Below are positions 1-11,320 of a stretch of DNA of 64,000 bases, piece after piece. Each line of letters opens with the position of its first letter. Position 1 is the stretch's first letter. Below the pieces are notes generated by a model, which saw only the letters and a program-made list of their open reading frames with translations, did not search any database and was not told the origin of the DNA. The stretch lies in NCBI GenBank assembly GCA_020746875.1, contig JAGTJL010000020.1, positions 1,364,001 through 1,428,000 of the forward strand, in the 5' to 3' direction. The translations under genes were made by a program, and so were the position numbers. The stretch is from Rhexocercosporidium sp. MPI-PUGE-AT-0058 (taxonomy: Eukaryota > Ascomycota > Leotiomycetes > Helotiales).

Positions 1-194
1 TTGGATGGGAGAGTAGGTTTTAACGAGGTCCTCATGTGGCAACAGTTAGAAATGTGTCAACATTTTCAAATCAGCCTTTGTGAATATAGATTCAATATTA
101 TTGATTGAGCTAACGAGATAAGTATGATGCAGAGAGGTCTGTGTCTTCGATTGGTCCAGTGGTCACCTTTATCCACCAAGTACCTGGGCGCCCC

Positions 195-1159
195 CTAATA
201 CTTGAACTTCCAATCTTCTTCGAAGCGGCCATACTGAATATCAGGATTACTTTTGAAAATATCATCGTAGTGTGGAATTGCCGTCTCCGGATTTTCAGCC
301 TGTCTGAAGTAATCCTTGCTCAATTTCATGAGAGTTGGATCGCTCCACATTGTCTTCATCCATGAAACTGCCTCGGGAGATGCAGTTGCCAGTGACAGGT
401 TGTAGGTTCGAAATCGCTGGAATCAAAAGTTAACAAATGGTCAAGGCTGAGATCACAGACTTGCGGCATCAGTAGGCTTACATACCCATAAAACCGGCCA
501 GAAAAACGAATCTGCAATTCCAAACTTGCCGAATAAATACCCTTCGTCTTTCTGTCCAAGAACTTGGAATCTTGCGATTGTTGCACTCCTAGCTCTGTGC
601 CATAAAGCGAGCATCCTCTCAATCTCTTTTCTACCCTTCTCAGAGACGGGGATATTTCCCTCGTATTTTGCGACGAAGTTCGTGTGGTAAGTATTCCTGA
701 TTTCTCCAAACCCAGAATGCATTTCGGCAACTACACTTCTCGCGAGAGCTCGAAGCTCTCGATCTTGAGGCCAGAGACCCAGTTCTGGGTATGACTCGGC
801 AAGGAACTCGCAAATTGAAAGTGAGTCGTTGATCTCGAAGCCGGGTGACAATGAGAGTGGCATCAGAATAGGGACCAAGCCACTTCTGGAATGTTGTTTC
901 ACCTGGAAGGAAATCAGAGTCTGTTTCTGTAAAAATTGATGACTTTACATTGGCTAGTTGGACATAAGTTGCCCTGTAAGGGATGCGAAAGTATTCCAGA
1001 ATTGTTGTAACCCGGGCAGTCCAGCCTGTGGTGTCAATTGGGTTCTGCTTTGAGGGAAGAGTCTGGGTTGTGCTTACTAGAATATCGTGTGTAAGTTCCA
1101 AGGAGATGGACCTCTGGGTCACCTCCAAAAGAAAACGTAACAGCGTTGATTTTCTCCAT
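195..1159 (-). CDS. Glutathione S-transferase-like protein, 4 exons
   Basis: Predicted cytosolic glutathione S-transferase family protein of about 265 aa. The exons, read on the minus strand, are 1159-1078, 1025-949, 902-486 and 416-195; all introns are GT-AG, 46-69 nt, and the joined length is a multiple of three. Residues about 20-75 form the thioredoxin-like N-terminal domain: a G-T-Y-T-R-Y-S-S-W-x-x-R-V stretch places Ser next to Trp-x-x-Arg-Val, as in Ser/Cys-type GSTs, and N-D-S-L-S-I-C-E-F-L-A-E-S-Y-P is the usual glutathione-contact segment. The rest is the helical C-terminal domain, ending D-W-K-F-K-Y. The ATG at 1159 is the first Met after an in-frame stop. The substrate is unknown; detoxification or maleylacetoacetate-isomerase-like roles are both possible. 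It appears intact. Confidence 0.82.
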
Positions 1160-2313
1160 GATGGGGATGTGCTTCTCGTCTTCGGTGTCGGAGAGCTAAC
1201 TAAAGTGGCCTCCAAGTTGTCTGTGCGATGTAAATTACTCCACCAATACATCAATGAAAACAAGTATCAACAAGTCCATAAATCCGTAAATCTAGGACAT
1301 TAAGAAGAGTCATTTCACGCCACACAAGTTATGTTATGGAGTGGAGTGCTGTTTCCCATGACAGAGTTGTCATCACGCGCCCTTCGGCTCACATGACTTA
1401 CGAGGAGGGGGTCATTAAAGGGCACGTGTGTTGAGTACTGTACATGTACTCAGAAGCACCCCGCACATTGCGGAGAATCAGATGCGCCATCATGCACAGG
1501 ACTCCGGTGTCTACATGGTACTCGATTGCTCGCGATGAACGACAGAAACAGTCAAGTTTCATGACGCCAAAACATGCCAAGCGGTGTTGATGTTGCGAGA
1601 CATTATGTTTATCAGCGCACGTTTATGTTTTCACACTTGTTTCACGGAAGCGTTCGCTATCTTCACTTTGAACTTCCTCACTGCCTCTCTTTCTGCCGTC
1701 GGGTTGTTTGGATGAAGGTATCCCGAGCCCAAGCTATTATGTTTCGTAAAGAGGAGTTGCCGAGGTTGTGTTACCCATCTGGTGAAAGATACGATGTGGT
1801 GAGGGGCCATGTTTGTGTCGCTCTATTAGTATGAGTTGATCGTCGACAAAAGATAAATTTTGCAAGTCGAAATCCGGACCTCGCAGAGTCTGAGGTTTAG
1901 CATCGTGGAAATCTCTGGGAACCAGCTTGTTTTGTTGTTTCACCTCCCCCTCAAACAACTCAGCGGCCAAGTGTGAGTGTCTATGGCATGTCGCAAGGCC
2001 CGCTAGTTGATCTGCCTTCCCGTGAAGTTTTTCTAGAAGCGCCCGACTCGATCAAGACCAAAGATACTGTCGTGAAACCCCATATGATATTTGGTCCGGG
2101 TTCTATGTCTCTCAACTTCAGATGCCGTGGGTGACCCCGAATAATTCCAAGAACAGGCGTTACACGTACTTATATATAACTGGGTACTGTTCCACCTACA
2201 GACACTTTCTGTGAATCGGGTATACAGTGCGTACTCTTTCAACCTTGACCACGACACGATCGTCTCAGCAAGTCAACGGCACGGCGGAGACCATCGGAGG
2301 TCAAGTCAAAAAG
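1160..2313. other. Intergenic, no supported gene
   Basis: This 1.15 kb separates the divergent GST-like and SulP-like genes and presumably holds both promoters. Open frames here are short and lack recognisable motifs. I see no repeat or RNA gene. Confidence 0.5.
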
Positions 2314-4423
2314 ATGTTCAGTGCAAAGATTGGGAGTAAAATTCGGAACGATCCTAACCTTCCTCGACTTAGCAGAGGCGTTGTGCTGGGAGCAAGAAGG
2401 CTTCGTGCTGGCACGAAGAATTACTTCAGTAACAAGCTGCCGATCATTCAGTGGATCTCAGTTTGCAGCCCTCGATGGATCATGGATGATGCCTTGGCTG
2501 GTTCATCTGTCGGGATCCTTCTCATCCCGCAAGCGCTCATATATTCAACTATCGCCCGGACACCTATCCAACAAGCACTTCTTGCGTCCTGGTTACCAGG
2601 TTTTATCTACGCGTTGATGGGCACCTCGAGGGGTCCGGCCCCTATTCTTTTGCTTGACCAGAAATTAATTTTCAGGCAGACATCAGCGTAGGCCCCACGT
2701 CAGGAACTGCGTTCTTCACTGCGAAGATTGTTTTGGAGCTAGGGAAAGTCAACATTCCCCCGGCACTGGCGGCAGCAGTTGTATCGTTCTCGGTTGGGAT
2801 GTGGTCGTTGATATTTGGGGTCCTCAATCTCGGCTTCATATTCGATTTTGTGTCAATTCCTATGTCCTTGGGTTTCACAATGGGAACAGCTTTTGTCGTA
2901 CTTAACTCACAAATCCCAGACCTTCTTGGGTTGAAAGGCGTGTCTCCCGATTTCACAGACATGATGATGGACATTATCAAGAAGATCGGGGAAACCAAAA
3001 GCGTCACAGTTGCCATCGCAATCGCATCCATCGTTCTCCTCGCTGGGTTAGAATTTGTAGGCAAAAGGTGGGGGCAAAAGAACGCGTTTGTCCGCATCCT
3101 TGCCGCTAGCAGACATATCAATGTCCTAGGGATGTTTACCGGGATCAGTTATCTTGTCAACAAAGATCTGGATCTATCCCAGTGGTCAGTTCTCGGGCCA
3201 ATTGCTACCACTCCAGTTGCTGCTGTCCCAAATCAACGGATTTTGTCAGATATTATTGTGTCCATGATAACACTTATGCTCTCTACATCTCTCGAGCATG
3301 TAGCGCTGGCAAAGACTTTCGCTCATAAAGGTGGATATAAGATCGACCAAAACCAGATCAGCAATTTTTCTCTTTATTTTCCCAATGTCCTAAGAGCCGG
3401 ATCCCTATCTATGTCTTTGGAAACACTCATTACAAATGGTACTGATATTTCATATAGGAGGTCATCTCACTTGGGATCATCAACCTCGTCAACTCATTCA
3501 TCGGTGCTATGCCTGTGGGGGGATCAGACATGGCAAGAGCATCAGTCAATGCAACTTCAGGATCCAAAAGTCCACTGTCTGGAATTTTCTCATCTGGGGC
3601 GGTCTTTGTCGGGATCTATGCTCTGAGCAATACCTTGAAATTCATTCCTTCGGCCACCGTGGCAGCTGTGATAGTTGTCGCGGTTTTCGACCAGATGCCT
3701 CCCCAGAAACTCATCGGGCCATTCTGGAAGATTTCCTTTGTGGATTTTGTCCAACTTCTGATAGCCTTCAACTTAACCCTCGCTCAGTCAGGAACCCTTG
3801 GTGTCGTAGGCTCCCTCGTCTTTATGGCTGTCTATACTATGATGCAAATTATGTTTTCTCGTCCCACAAGTGTGGTATCAATCGATCTCGAAACCCAGTT
3901 CAGCAACAACGCCCCTCCCTGATGGGCTAAGGAAGATCGTATCCCTGCGGGAACTCAAGTTTTCAAATTTGAAACCGATGCAACCTGGCTCAATACCGAT
4001 CGTCTCCAACGTCATATCATAGATACAGTGTACACCCACCATGCTGGTGTTCTCGGCTCCTCCAAAATAGGCAAGGACCGAGCATGGAACGATCGTCTAG
4101 AGAAATACATTGCGACAATCAGAAGGAAGACAGGAGTCAACGATGCGAAAACCTTTATCCCGCGTCTTCGAGTTGTCATTTTAGACATGACTTCAACATC
4201 TTTCATCGATATCTGTGCCATTCAGATGTTCCAGGATATCAAGACGGAATTACGCCTGTATGCCGGTGAGGAAGTGGAATTTCGGTTTGTGGGTATGAAC
4301 AAGGGCGTTAAAAGGCGATTCGAACGTGCCGGATGGAAGGTGGTTTCACCTTTCGATGATGCGGTAGTAGAAAGCGTTGTGGAACTAGAAGCCCGAAACT
4401 GCTGTGAGGGACTTGTGGTTTGA
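2314..4423 (+). pseudogene. SulP-family sulfate permease with STAS domain, internal stop
   Basis: Related to SulP anion transporters (sulfate permeases). The N-terminal part has the family signature: D-x-x-A-G-S-S-V-G-I-L-L-I-P-Q-A followed by Y-A-L-M-G-T-S-R. After an intron (2633-2679) it continues D-I-S-V-G-P-T-S-G, several membrane segments, and G-A-M-P-V-G-G-S-D-M-A-R-A-S-V-N. A C-terminal STAS domain is recognisable at 4028-4423 (R-V-V-I-L-D-M-T, S-F-I-D). Between the membrane part and STAS an in-frame TGA at 3920-3922 interrupts an otherwise continuous frame; W-A-K-E-D-R-I-P-A-G follows directly. A second problem lies near 3350: the family frame ends at D-Q-N-Q and resumes at E-V-I-S-L-G (3458). 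The expected donor reads ATCAGC, where GTCAGC would fit, so a splice-site mutation is likely; a GT at 3387 could splice in frame with ten extra residues. Probably a non-functional or truncated allele. Confidence 0.78.
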
Positions 4424-4608
4424 TCACTTGCCACACGCTATCCAACACATGACACCAGTTGGTCCGCGAGGATATGATTTTGAAAGGGTGTCAGTAAACA
4501 TGGGCAAATTCTAAGCTAACACGGTAGCTTTCTATTTGAAGGGCTTCACCACAGATAGTTCTTGCATTCTTCACTCCCTTAGGAGTAGTCCTACGTTCTT
4601 TTACCTTA

Positions 4609-4637
4609 TCCGAGGGGCTGCCATCAGGATTATACCT
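4609..4637 (+). repeat. Left TIR of outer transposon
   Basis: Begins TCCGAGGGGCTGCCATCAGG. It matches the reverse complement of 9269-9297 except for two transitions. The GC-rich repeat stands out from the AT-rich interior. Confidence 0.85.
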
Positions 4638-4949
4638 CCCAGATCTGCACGGCCTCTCGGTTAATTTTGACTAATGAGAGAGCTAGATTTTAGAGATTTA
4701 AAGTAGATATTTGTTAAGAACTATGAAATTCTCTAAAACAGGGCCTTATTTTATAAAGATGAATACTATACTGTTTGTAATTATATTAGCTGAGATTACC
4801 TTTTAATTGACGATCCTGATTTATAGTAATTTCTCTTAATGCAACTCTTTTCTTTGGCCGATCTTTAAACCTTTCTCTTTTATATACGATATACTAACTC
4901 TTTCTTTCTATTTTAACTCGTTAATATATATATGGCGGGGTAGAGTCGG

Positions 4950-6489
4950 CGTCTACGTTAACAATAGAGACTCGTTTCTTTAGGCTTTAGTAAGAGGTCT
5001 CTTTTGCTAGCGAAAATAGGCTAGTTATAAGTACCCGGCGAAACTCTTGCTGACTTCGGAAAGTCAGTTTACGTAGTAAGTCTATTTCTACATACTCAGC
5101 GAGTAAATAGTAATTAACGAGAATAAGTCGAAATATTTAATACTTAATAGCTTAGTGGCTTCCTGTGCGTACCTCTCGTAAACCAGGCTTTTGAGCGATC
5201 AAGTGATTACCTTCGTCGACGGCTCTTATGTTGTAGTTATATTAGTAGGTAATAGCAAGTATCGATAATGTTTTAATAGCTTCTCTGTTTTTAAAAGGCT
5301 CTCTCGACGTCTTTGCCTTAGAGCTTGTCTCCTTTAGGCGCTTCCGTCTACGATTAATAGTTTCATTAGCTAATAAGACTAATATTATAAAAAGAATAAA
5401 AGCTTAATCCTTTTATTTAATTTGAAGTGTTTTACTATTAATTATTGAAAAGATATAAAGCTGTCCTTACGGAATAATATTATTCTTATCTAACTTCTTT
5501 AAATCTAAGAGTTTTTTAATGATTCTAAAGTTGGTTCGATATGTGCTAGTGACTTTAAAACCTAAGGTTCTTGCGTATATAACGAATTTAGCTAATATAA
5601 AAAGATTGTCGAGAAAGCAGTAATAATTATAACCGGTTAAAGGTAATGGAAGCCTTTAAAGTAACTTTAATATTATAGCTTATGTTTTGTTCCTACCCTT
5701 CTTTACTTTAGTACCTCTAAGTGCTACCGGTGTAGGCGTATCGACAGGTCTTTTTCCAGCTTCGAGTATATGCTAATTCTAATAAAGAATAAAGCTAAGA
5801 CAAGCAACTGCTTATACTTTAAATTCCGTGGGTATTAGCTTATTCGGCATAGTTGTAGTCTCTTTTGCATACCCTTCAAATCGAATCATATACTTGTCTA
5901 TAGTAATATCTCGGCCGGGAATATATACCGAAAGATTGACATCTTAAATATGTTTTATAAGCTTATTTACCTATTAAAAGTTAGTAAAAATTATGCCCGG
6001 CATTAGGTATTCTTAAACTTACCCTTTAATACGGTCCTAAAGCCTTATCCCCCGCTAATCTCACCCGTATATAGAGTTCTTAGAACTTATTTCTCGACAT
6101 ATGTTTAATAATATTATAATGGGCTAAGTTCTCTTTATTTGATTAATAGTCAGAGATCTTATGTTAAATATTATATATTATATAAATCCGTATTTCAAAG
6201 TAAATATAAAGCTCGCCGGCGCAGGTAGGGTACTAAAACAGGGGTCGTGTATTTGGCTGAAAATCGTCCTCTGGTTCCTAGGTATATTAATTTGTCTTTT
6301 CGACTATCCATTCTATGATTTCTGGGGTAAAATATATAGTAAATAATGATAGCGGATTATTTACATTAACCCCTTCTAGAATCCGGACTTCGGGGGGGTA
6401 ATGTGGTAATTTTATAGAGTAATATTTATCCCCGTGACTTTTGAGGGGTGCAGTATCCGGTTTACGAGTACCTGGATCCGTGGAATCAG
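4950..6489 (-). pseudogene. PiggyBac-like transposase remnant (DDE_Tnp_1_7 type)
   Basis: Reading the minus strand from about 6489 down, the N-terminal segment contains N-P-L-S-L-F-T-I-Y-F-T-P-E-I-I-E-W-I-V-E-K-T-N, split over a 6287-6643 open frame; this is the typical start of the family. Around 5700-5960 a D-I-T-I-D-K-Y-M-I-R-F-E-G block is followed by M-P-N-K, the first conserved catalytic region. Near 5560-5640 comes F-L-D-N-L-F, the second Asp region, and near 5120-5230 comes D-Y-N-Y-N-I-R-A-V-D-E, the third. Many stops and Trp-to-stop changes separate the blocks. The coordinates are approximate. The 5' end lies across the nested insertion, beyond 9137. Confidence 0.7.
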
Positions 6490-6578
6490 TAATAGTGGGT
6501 GTAAACCACACCACTTTCTCGCCCGCTCCAAAGTGGGGGAAAGCAAGATGTCCGCGGAAAGCAAGTTTGTCCGCGCTC
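6490..6578 (+). repeat. Left TIR, 89 bp, of the pogo-like element
   Basis: GC-rich repeat starting TAATAGTGGGTGTAAACCAC, perfectly repeated inverted at the right end. It contains internal short repeats (GGAAAGCAAG appears twice as AAAGCAAG). Confidence 0.92.
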
Positions 6579-6676
6579 AGCATTAGCCGAGGCGCGTTTT
6601 TGTAAGAGAACCTCACCAAAACCACCACTTTTTGTGATGACAACTCGCGACAATTTACCTTTGCATTTTCATCAAA

Positions 6677-8953
6677 ATGGCTCGACTTTCTTCAGGGCCT
6701 CGTGGTGTCTTACAGCGTGATTACCCAGCGTCTGATCGGCTTCAGCTAGCTCTAGACTACCTGCGAACGAATCCAACGGAAGATCTAATAACTGCGGCGC
6801 GAATATATAATATTACGAAGCCAAATACGTTGCAAAAGAGGTGGAGAAGAGAGAGAGACAAGAAACCCAAGCCGAAGTCTATTACATATGGCGGCCATAA
6901 TCGTATACTTTCCCCTGAGCAAGAGAACGCTATGCTCTTGTATATTATTGACTACGCCACCGACGGTAATAAGGGAGCTATAAAGCAAATGGTATACAAT
7001 TATGCGATATAGCTACGAAGACAGCAAGGGCTAGCAGAGCTTACACAGCGATGGTGCCGCGAATAGATGCGGAAAAACGAGGCGATTCATACTATAAAAA
7101 CGAAGCCTATTGCTACCCACAGGGTCGATATGCACGCGGAGGAGAACCTGGAATAATAGTTCTGTCAAGAGCTTGCCCCAGCTATTGAATACTGCTAAAT
7201 TAAGCCTGGAGAACGCCATAAGATACATAATATGGACGAGAAAGGTGCGAGGATCTGTATGCCGGCAGGAGAAGAAGTAGTGGTACTAATTGGTATTAAG
7301 GAGATATATACCGGCGTACTAGAGAACCGCATATCTATTACTGTGATTAAAAGTATCTGTGCGAATAGGAAGGCTCTTCCGCTTATGATAATCGTCAAAG
7401 GAAAGCTTTTAATAGTAGACTGGTTTGCTCCAAAGATGACTAGTCTAGAGGTTATTACCGTCTCGGAATCAGGTTATATAAACGACGGAATCACCATAGC
7501 CTGGCTAAACCATTTCATCAAATACAACGACTGTGAGCCGAATAAGCTATGGCAACTTCTTCTTCTTAATAGTCAGCTTTGCCATAAGAACGAAAGCTTT
7601 GTTCTTAAAGCAAAGGCAAATAGAATATAGCTTATTAAGTTCCTTTCCCATTAAACGCATTTATTATAGCCGTATAACGTAAGCTGTTTTCGCTAATAGA
7701 AGAGATATCAGTAAGTCGCTGTAATGAACGCTATACGTGCGTACGAACTAGAATATAACTTGTATTGCTTCTTCCGTGATCTCCCTGAAATTCGCCGTAA
7801 GACCTTCACGGAACGTTTTATTAAACACGCTTTTAAACACGCTGGAGTATAGCTTGTAGACTTCAAGATAGTTCAAAAGAAGGTCAAAGAATACAGTAAG
7901 AAGTCTAAGAAAGACGCCGGTTTGGATTTCTTGTATTACGGCTATTCTAAAGATGAAACTGAAGACGAAGGCAATTCTGGCAGTAAAATAGATGCTATAA
8001 TTATGACGAATCAAGCTAGTTTATACCAGTAATTAAGGCAAAACTATGAGCTTCCTTTATTGGAAAAGCATCGTTCCTTAATTACGTATAGTGAACTCTC
8101 TCGATAACTTGAAGATCTTATACTAAAGATTAGAGCCGCATTCTCTTCTCTAATAAGAGGGAAATACGACGATTTCTTACTTGCAACTCAGACTTATCTT
8201 GCTCGTAGGAGTTTACATGAAATGGAAGCTGTGGAGAATCGGAAGAAATAGGTGTTATTTTAACGGAAGAAACTCACTTTTCGTATGAGTTTATAGCGTG
8301 GAGGTTCTTTACTTGCATTTACAGTACTGGCTAAGATTAAGATCAAAGAGGTTGATTTGCGGGAGAGAGCACTGAAAAAGGCTCGTCGTCTCTTAATCTT
8401 AGAAGAAAACAAGATCAAGGGAGAGCTTCACGCTAAAGGAGTAGCTGACCGGAAAGCTGAAAGAGAGCGGAAGAAATTCGTAAAGGACCAGCGACGACTT
8501 GGAAATCCTATTTTCTTTTTACGCTTTATACTAATACGAGACCGTGAGAAAAACCCATCGGAAGAAGAGAAAGATACTCTTAATCGACGTCTACTTCTTT
8601 TCCAAGACAAGCTAGCTTACGAACAAGGGGAATATAACGAAATTATTGCAAAAAATCCGATCGATTTCTGTCCTCCTGATATTCTTATTAATTCGGCGTT
8701 GTTGGATAAAGAGCGTGTATTCAGCGTTAAGCGGAACCTATTAGCGGCCATACAAATTAGTAGCGATTTTGATGTAGGGGACCAAGAGGATAATAATAGT
8801 TTATTATCCTCTCCTTTAGGACGAATAAAGTTAGATAAAGACGAAGGTGACGAAAGTAACGAAGGTGATATTCATATACCTTCTTCGCTACTAAGATCTG
8901 TCGCGTCACTTGATTTAATTGTAGGTAATAATGATTTTATTAGATTCCATTAA
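6677..8953 (+). pseudogene. Pogo/Fot-type transposase, decayed
   Basis: The first segment (6677-7012) is an N-terminal helix-turn-helix DNA-binding region (psq/CENP-B-like: L-D-Y-L-R-T-N-P-T-E-D-L, then A-A-R-I-Y-N-I). Next comes a part matching the CENP-B-type HTH, then the DDE_1 catalytic core, which starts in the 7232-7630 segment with N-M-D-E-K-G and continues F-A-P-K-M-T and G-I-T-I-A-W-L-N-H-F. The C-terminal charged region is 8357-8953, rich in Lys/Arg/Glu (K-A-E-R-E-R-K-K) and ending N-D-F-I-R-F-H. Stops interrupt the frame at about 7010, 7155-7200, 7628 and onward. At several places a Trp fits the family, so TGG to TAG/TGA change is likely. Confidence 0.8.
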
Positions 8954-9048
8954 ATTATATATATATCTTTAAATGCTAAATAATTTTTTGGGAAATTCTG
9001 ATGTTCTGGTAGTGACTGATTGTCTTGTTTTACTACTAAATTTAGTGC

Positions 9049-9137
9049 GAGCGCGGACAAACTTGCTTTCCGCGGACATCTTGCTTTCCCCCACTTTGGA
9101 GCGGGCGAGAAAGTGGTGTGGTTTACACCCACTATTA
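9049..9137 (-). repeat. Right TIR, 89 bp, of the pogo-like element
   Basis: Exact reverse complement of 6490-6578. Confidence 0.92.
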
Positions 9138-9240
9138 ACTGTATCTTTTAGTATTATGGTGATGATAAAAACAACGATTTTAGGTACAAATTATAGGGTT
9201 GTTTATATGTTAATAATGCGCGGGGCTTTTGGTGTTCCCT

Positions 9241-9259
9241 CGGAATAACACTTATTCCG
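9241..9259. repeat. Small perfect hairpin next to the outer TIR
   Basis: CGGAATAA-CAC-TTATTCCG: 8-bp arms around a 3-nt loop, about 10 bp inside the right TIR of the outer transposon. It may be a subterminal structure of that element; no function is shown. Confidence 0.6.
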
Positions 9260-9268
9260 CTCCGGGAT

Positions 9269-9297
9269 AGGTGTAATCCTGATGGCAGCCCCTTGGA
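9269..9297 (-). repeat. Right TIR of outer transposon
   Basis: Inverted copy of 4609-4637 with two mismatches, followed by TA at 9298-9299. Confidence 0.85.
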
Positions 9298-10199
9298 TAC
9301 GACGAGGTAGACAAACATTTGAGGTGCGCTCCAAAGTTGCTGGGAGCCTGGGATGTTCTCCCAACACAGATCACAACTTCGTTACAGCTCCTGTTTGGTT
9401 TTTGGGACATTTCCTGTGCTTGAATTGGCTATGCTATATTGTCTAAGCTGTTCTGACTTTCTGAAGCATTGAGTATTGTTTCTCGGCATTTTAAAAATAT
9501 GCTAGTGTTCTAGGACAACCAATGAGGCATAACGGCTTCTGGATGACACCGCAACCCGAGCGACTTGTATCTAGAGCTTCTTGAGATTTTTTATACTCCT
9601 GCCAAAGAATATTTGGCTCCATGCCGAAGAGTAACAAAAGGAAGAGTGCCGAACATCAATGCTTCAGATCATACGGCCAGATGTGTGAAATGAGATTCCA
9701 GCTGCCGAAACATTCGACTTACATCCAACCGGGAATGCAAGATTTTTAGGGCGGTCGATGCCAAGCCCTCGGAATTCACGACAACCTACAACCATGTGTC
9801 TTTATGGTTAAATTCGCTACTGTAAGCTGGAGCTGAGATAAATATACAATTCAGGTTCGGAGGTCCGTAAGCGAGGCCGGGGGGTTGATCGCTTGGAATA
9901 CAAACAACTTAGAACTTGAGCGGACGCCCCAGGATGTGTAAGACTTACAATTGTTCTTCTATTTGAAAACAAGCTCAAAAGAGAGGGGGTGCTTGGTGCT
10001 AAACGGCGGCAATTGGTCCCTTCTGAAAGCGGCATATTCAGGGAAGCGAATCACGGAATTCTGAAAAAGCCCATTCCATGCTGTATTGCAGTCTCAACTC
10101 AAGTCAATCGAAATCTGATTTTTATCAATTCCCTACTCCACCTAAATTTGCTTCGGATTTAGGACTTTATGAAGTGTTTATATCGCACCCAGCCAGCGC
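9298..10199. other. Intergenic, nothing recognised
   Basis: About 0.9 kb between the transposon and the 3' end of the GH43 gene. Normal base composition, only short open frames, no clear motif. Confidence 0.5.
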
Positions 10200-11320
10200 T
10201 TACACAACTCTAACCTCGCCATTATTCTCCTCAATGGTCGCAACCCACATGCCTCTATTCGCAGCATCATCTCTATTTAGATCCGCATGAAATGCTATTT
10301 TGTTCCCGTGCTGATTCACATCTGCACCTCCTGGCCCGGAAAGACCAAAGTCCCCTGATATCAACAAAGGAGCCACAGGATCATGGGCCATTTCGTACAT
10401 GGCGTTGACAGTCTTGGCTGTGGCGTACGAGACGTCATAATCTCTTGCTGAATAGCAATTGCTACTGAAGAATAGATAGTATGTGCCGTCGAGGAGATTA
10501 AGTGAGGGCGCCTCGATCAGGGGTCCGTCGTTGTCGTCTCGATCGAGGATCGTTGTCGGTGCGCCATCTGGTGTCATCCAATCTCCCTGCAACTTCTGCA
10601 ACATGATTGGGGTTGGAACAGGATTGTTCTTGCTCTGGCCACAGATGCCGCTTCCATCGCCTATGTTGTTCCCATCAATCTTATAAAGCACATAGACATC
10701 GCCGTTCGACTCACGGAAGCCAGCTGGACTGGTGAGAATTTAGTACGGTGACGTGATAAGATGCAAATAAACATACTCAATAGCTCCCCCCTGGTCAATA
10801 GGACAGGCGAGTGGATCGGGCTGGGGAACGAAGGGTCCCGTAGGACTGTCTGCAATGGCAGCACCGACGCAGTGATAGCCCTTGTTGGGAAGTCCTCCAG
10901 GTGTGTTGATTCTAGCCGCTGAGAAGTAAAGAATGAACTTTCCGTCATCCTGAAATTGCAGTTAGCAAGTGCCAGATCCATTGCAACAAAATCACTTACA
11001 CGCCCCACAACATCAGGAGCCCAGACGAAAGAACCAGGCCCAGGAGGATCTGTTGCATCTGGAACAACCCATCCAGGAATTGTGGGCATGCCATCATCGG
11101 GAAGGATGTTCCACGGAACTTACTCGAAGACAGTCGTACTGGCAACTTGCACTTTCTTTCCAGCGGCTCCAGTAGCATATGAGTACCATATCCCGTCTTG
11201 AAGAAGAATAGATGGATCAGCCCAGTCCTGATCGATGACTTTGATGGGGTCCGCAATCACGCCGGTGAGTGCAGCGCATCCGAGGACAGCCGCGAAGGCT
11301 TTGGAGGGTGAGCAAGACAT
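10200..11320 (-). pseudogene. Secreted GH43 family glycosidase (arabinosidase/xylosidase-like), one in-frame stop
   Basis: Glycoside hydrolase family 43 enzyme, expected to act on arabinan or xylan side chains outside the cell. The exons are 11320-11000, 10949-10777 and 10728-10200, with introns of 50 and 48 nt. A signal peptide of about 23 aa ends before D-P-I-K-V. All three catalytic positions of the family are visible: the base Asp in W-A-D-P-S-I, the pKa-modulating Asp in G-G-A-I-D-P-A-G-F, and the acid Glu in G-P-L-I-E-A-P-S-L. In exon 1 a TAA at 11120-11122 interrupts a frame that otherwise runs straight on into P-W-N-I-L-P-D-D. The bases GTAAGT at this point look like a donor, but splicing there removes conserved sequence and loses the frame. 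A CAA-to-TAA change would explain it. It would encode only 66 aa as it stands. Confidence 0.8.

Larger units (their letters stand above)
6490..9137 (+). mobile_element. Pogo/Fot-like (Tc1-mariner superfamily) transposon inserted in the piggyBac-like element
   Basis: The element is bounded by 89-bp inverted repeats that are identical at all positions (6490-6578 and 9049-9137). Because the repeat starts with TAATA, the TA target duplication can be placed at two positions, shifting the true ends by about 3 bp. It contains one long transposase remnant on the plus strand. It sits inside the minus-strand transposase of the outer element and so is the younger insertion. Confidence 0.85.
4609..9297 (-). 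mobile_element. PiggyBac-like DNA transposon, RIP-damaged, carrying a nested insertion
   Basis: The outer element is bounded by 29-bp terminal inverted repeats at 4609-4637 and 9269-9297, with two mismatches, and flanked by TA on both sides (4607-4608, 9298-9299). Its transposase remnant reads on the minus strand. A pogo/Fot-like transposon (6490-9137) is inserted near the start of that transposase, so the outer element would be about 2.0 kb without it. True piggyBac elements usually duplicate TTAA. Here the flanks only support TA, so assignment to piggyBac rests on the protein and not on the target site. AT-rich composition and W-to-stop changes point to RIP. Confidence 0.72.

Noticed and set aside
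3920..3922. Programmed stop readthrough of the SulP TGA
   Set aside because: The next codon is TGG, not the CTA context known to promote readthrough, and a second lesion exists in the gene.
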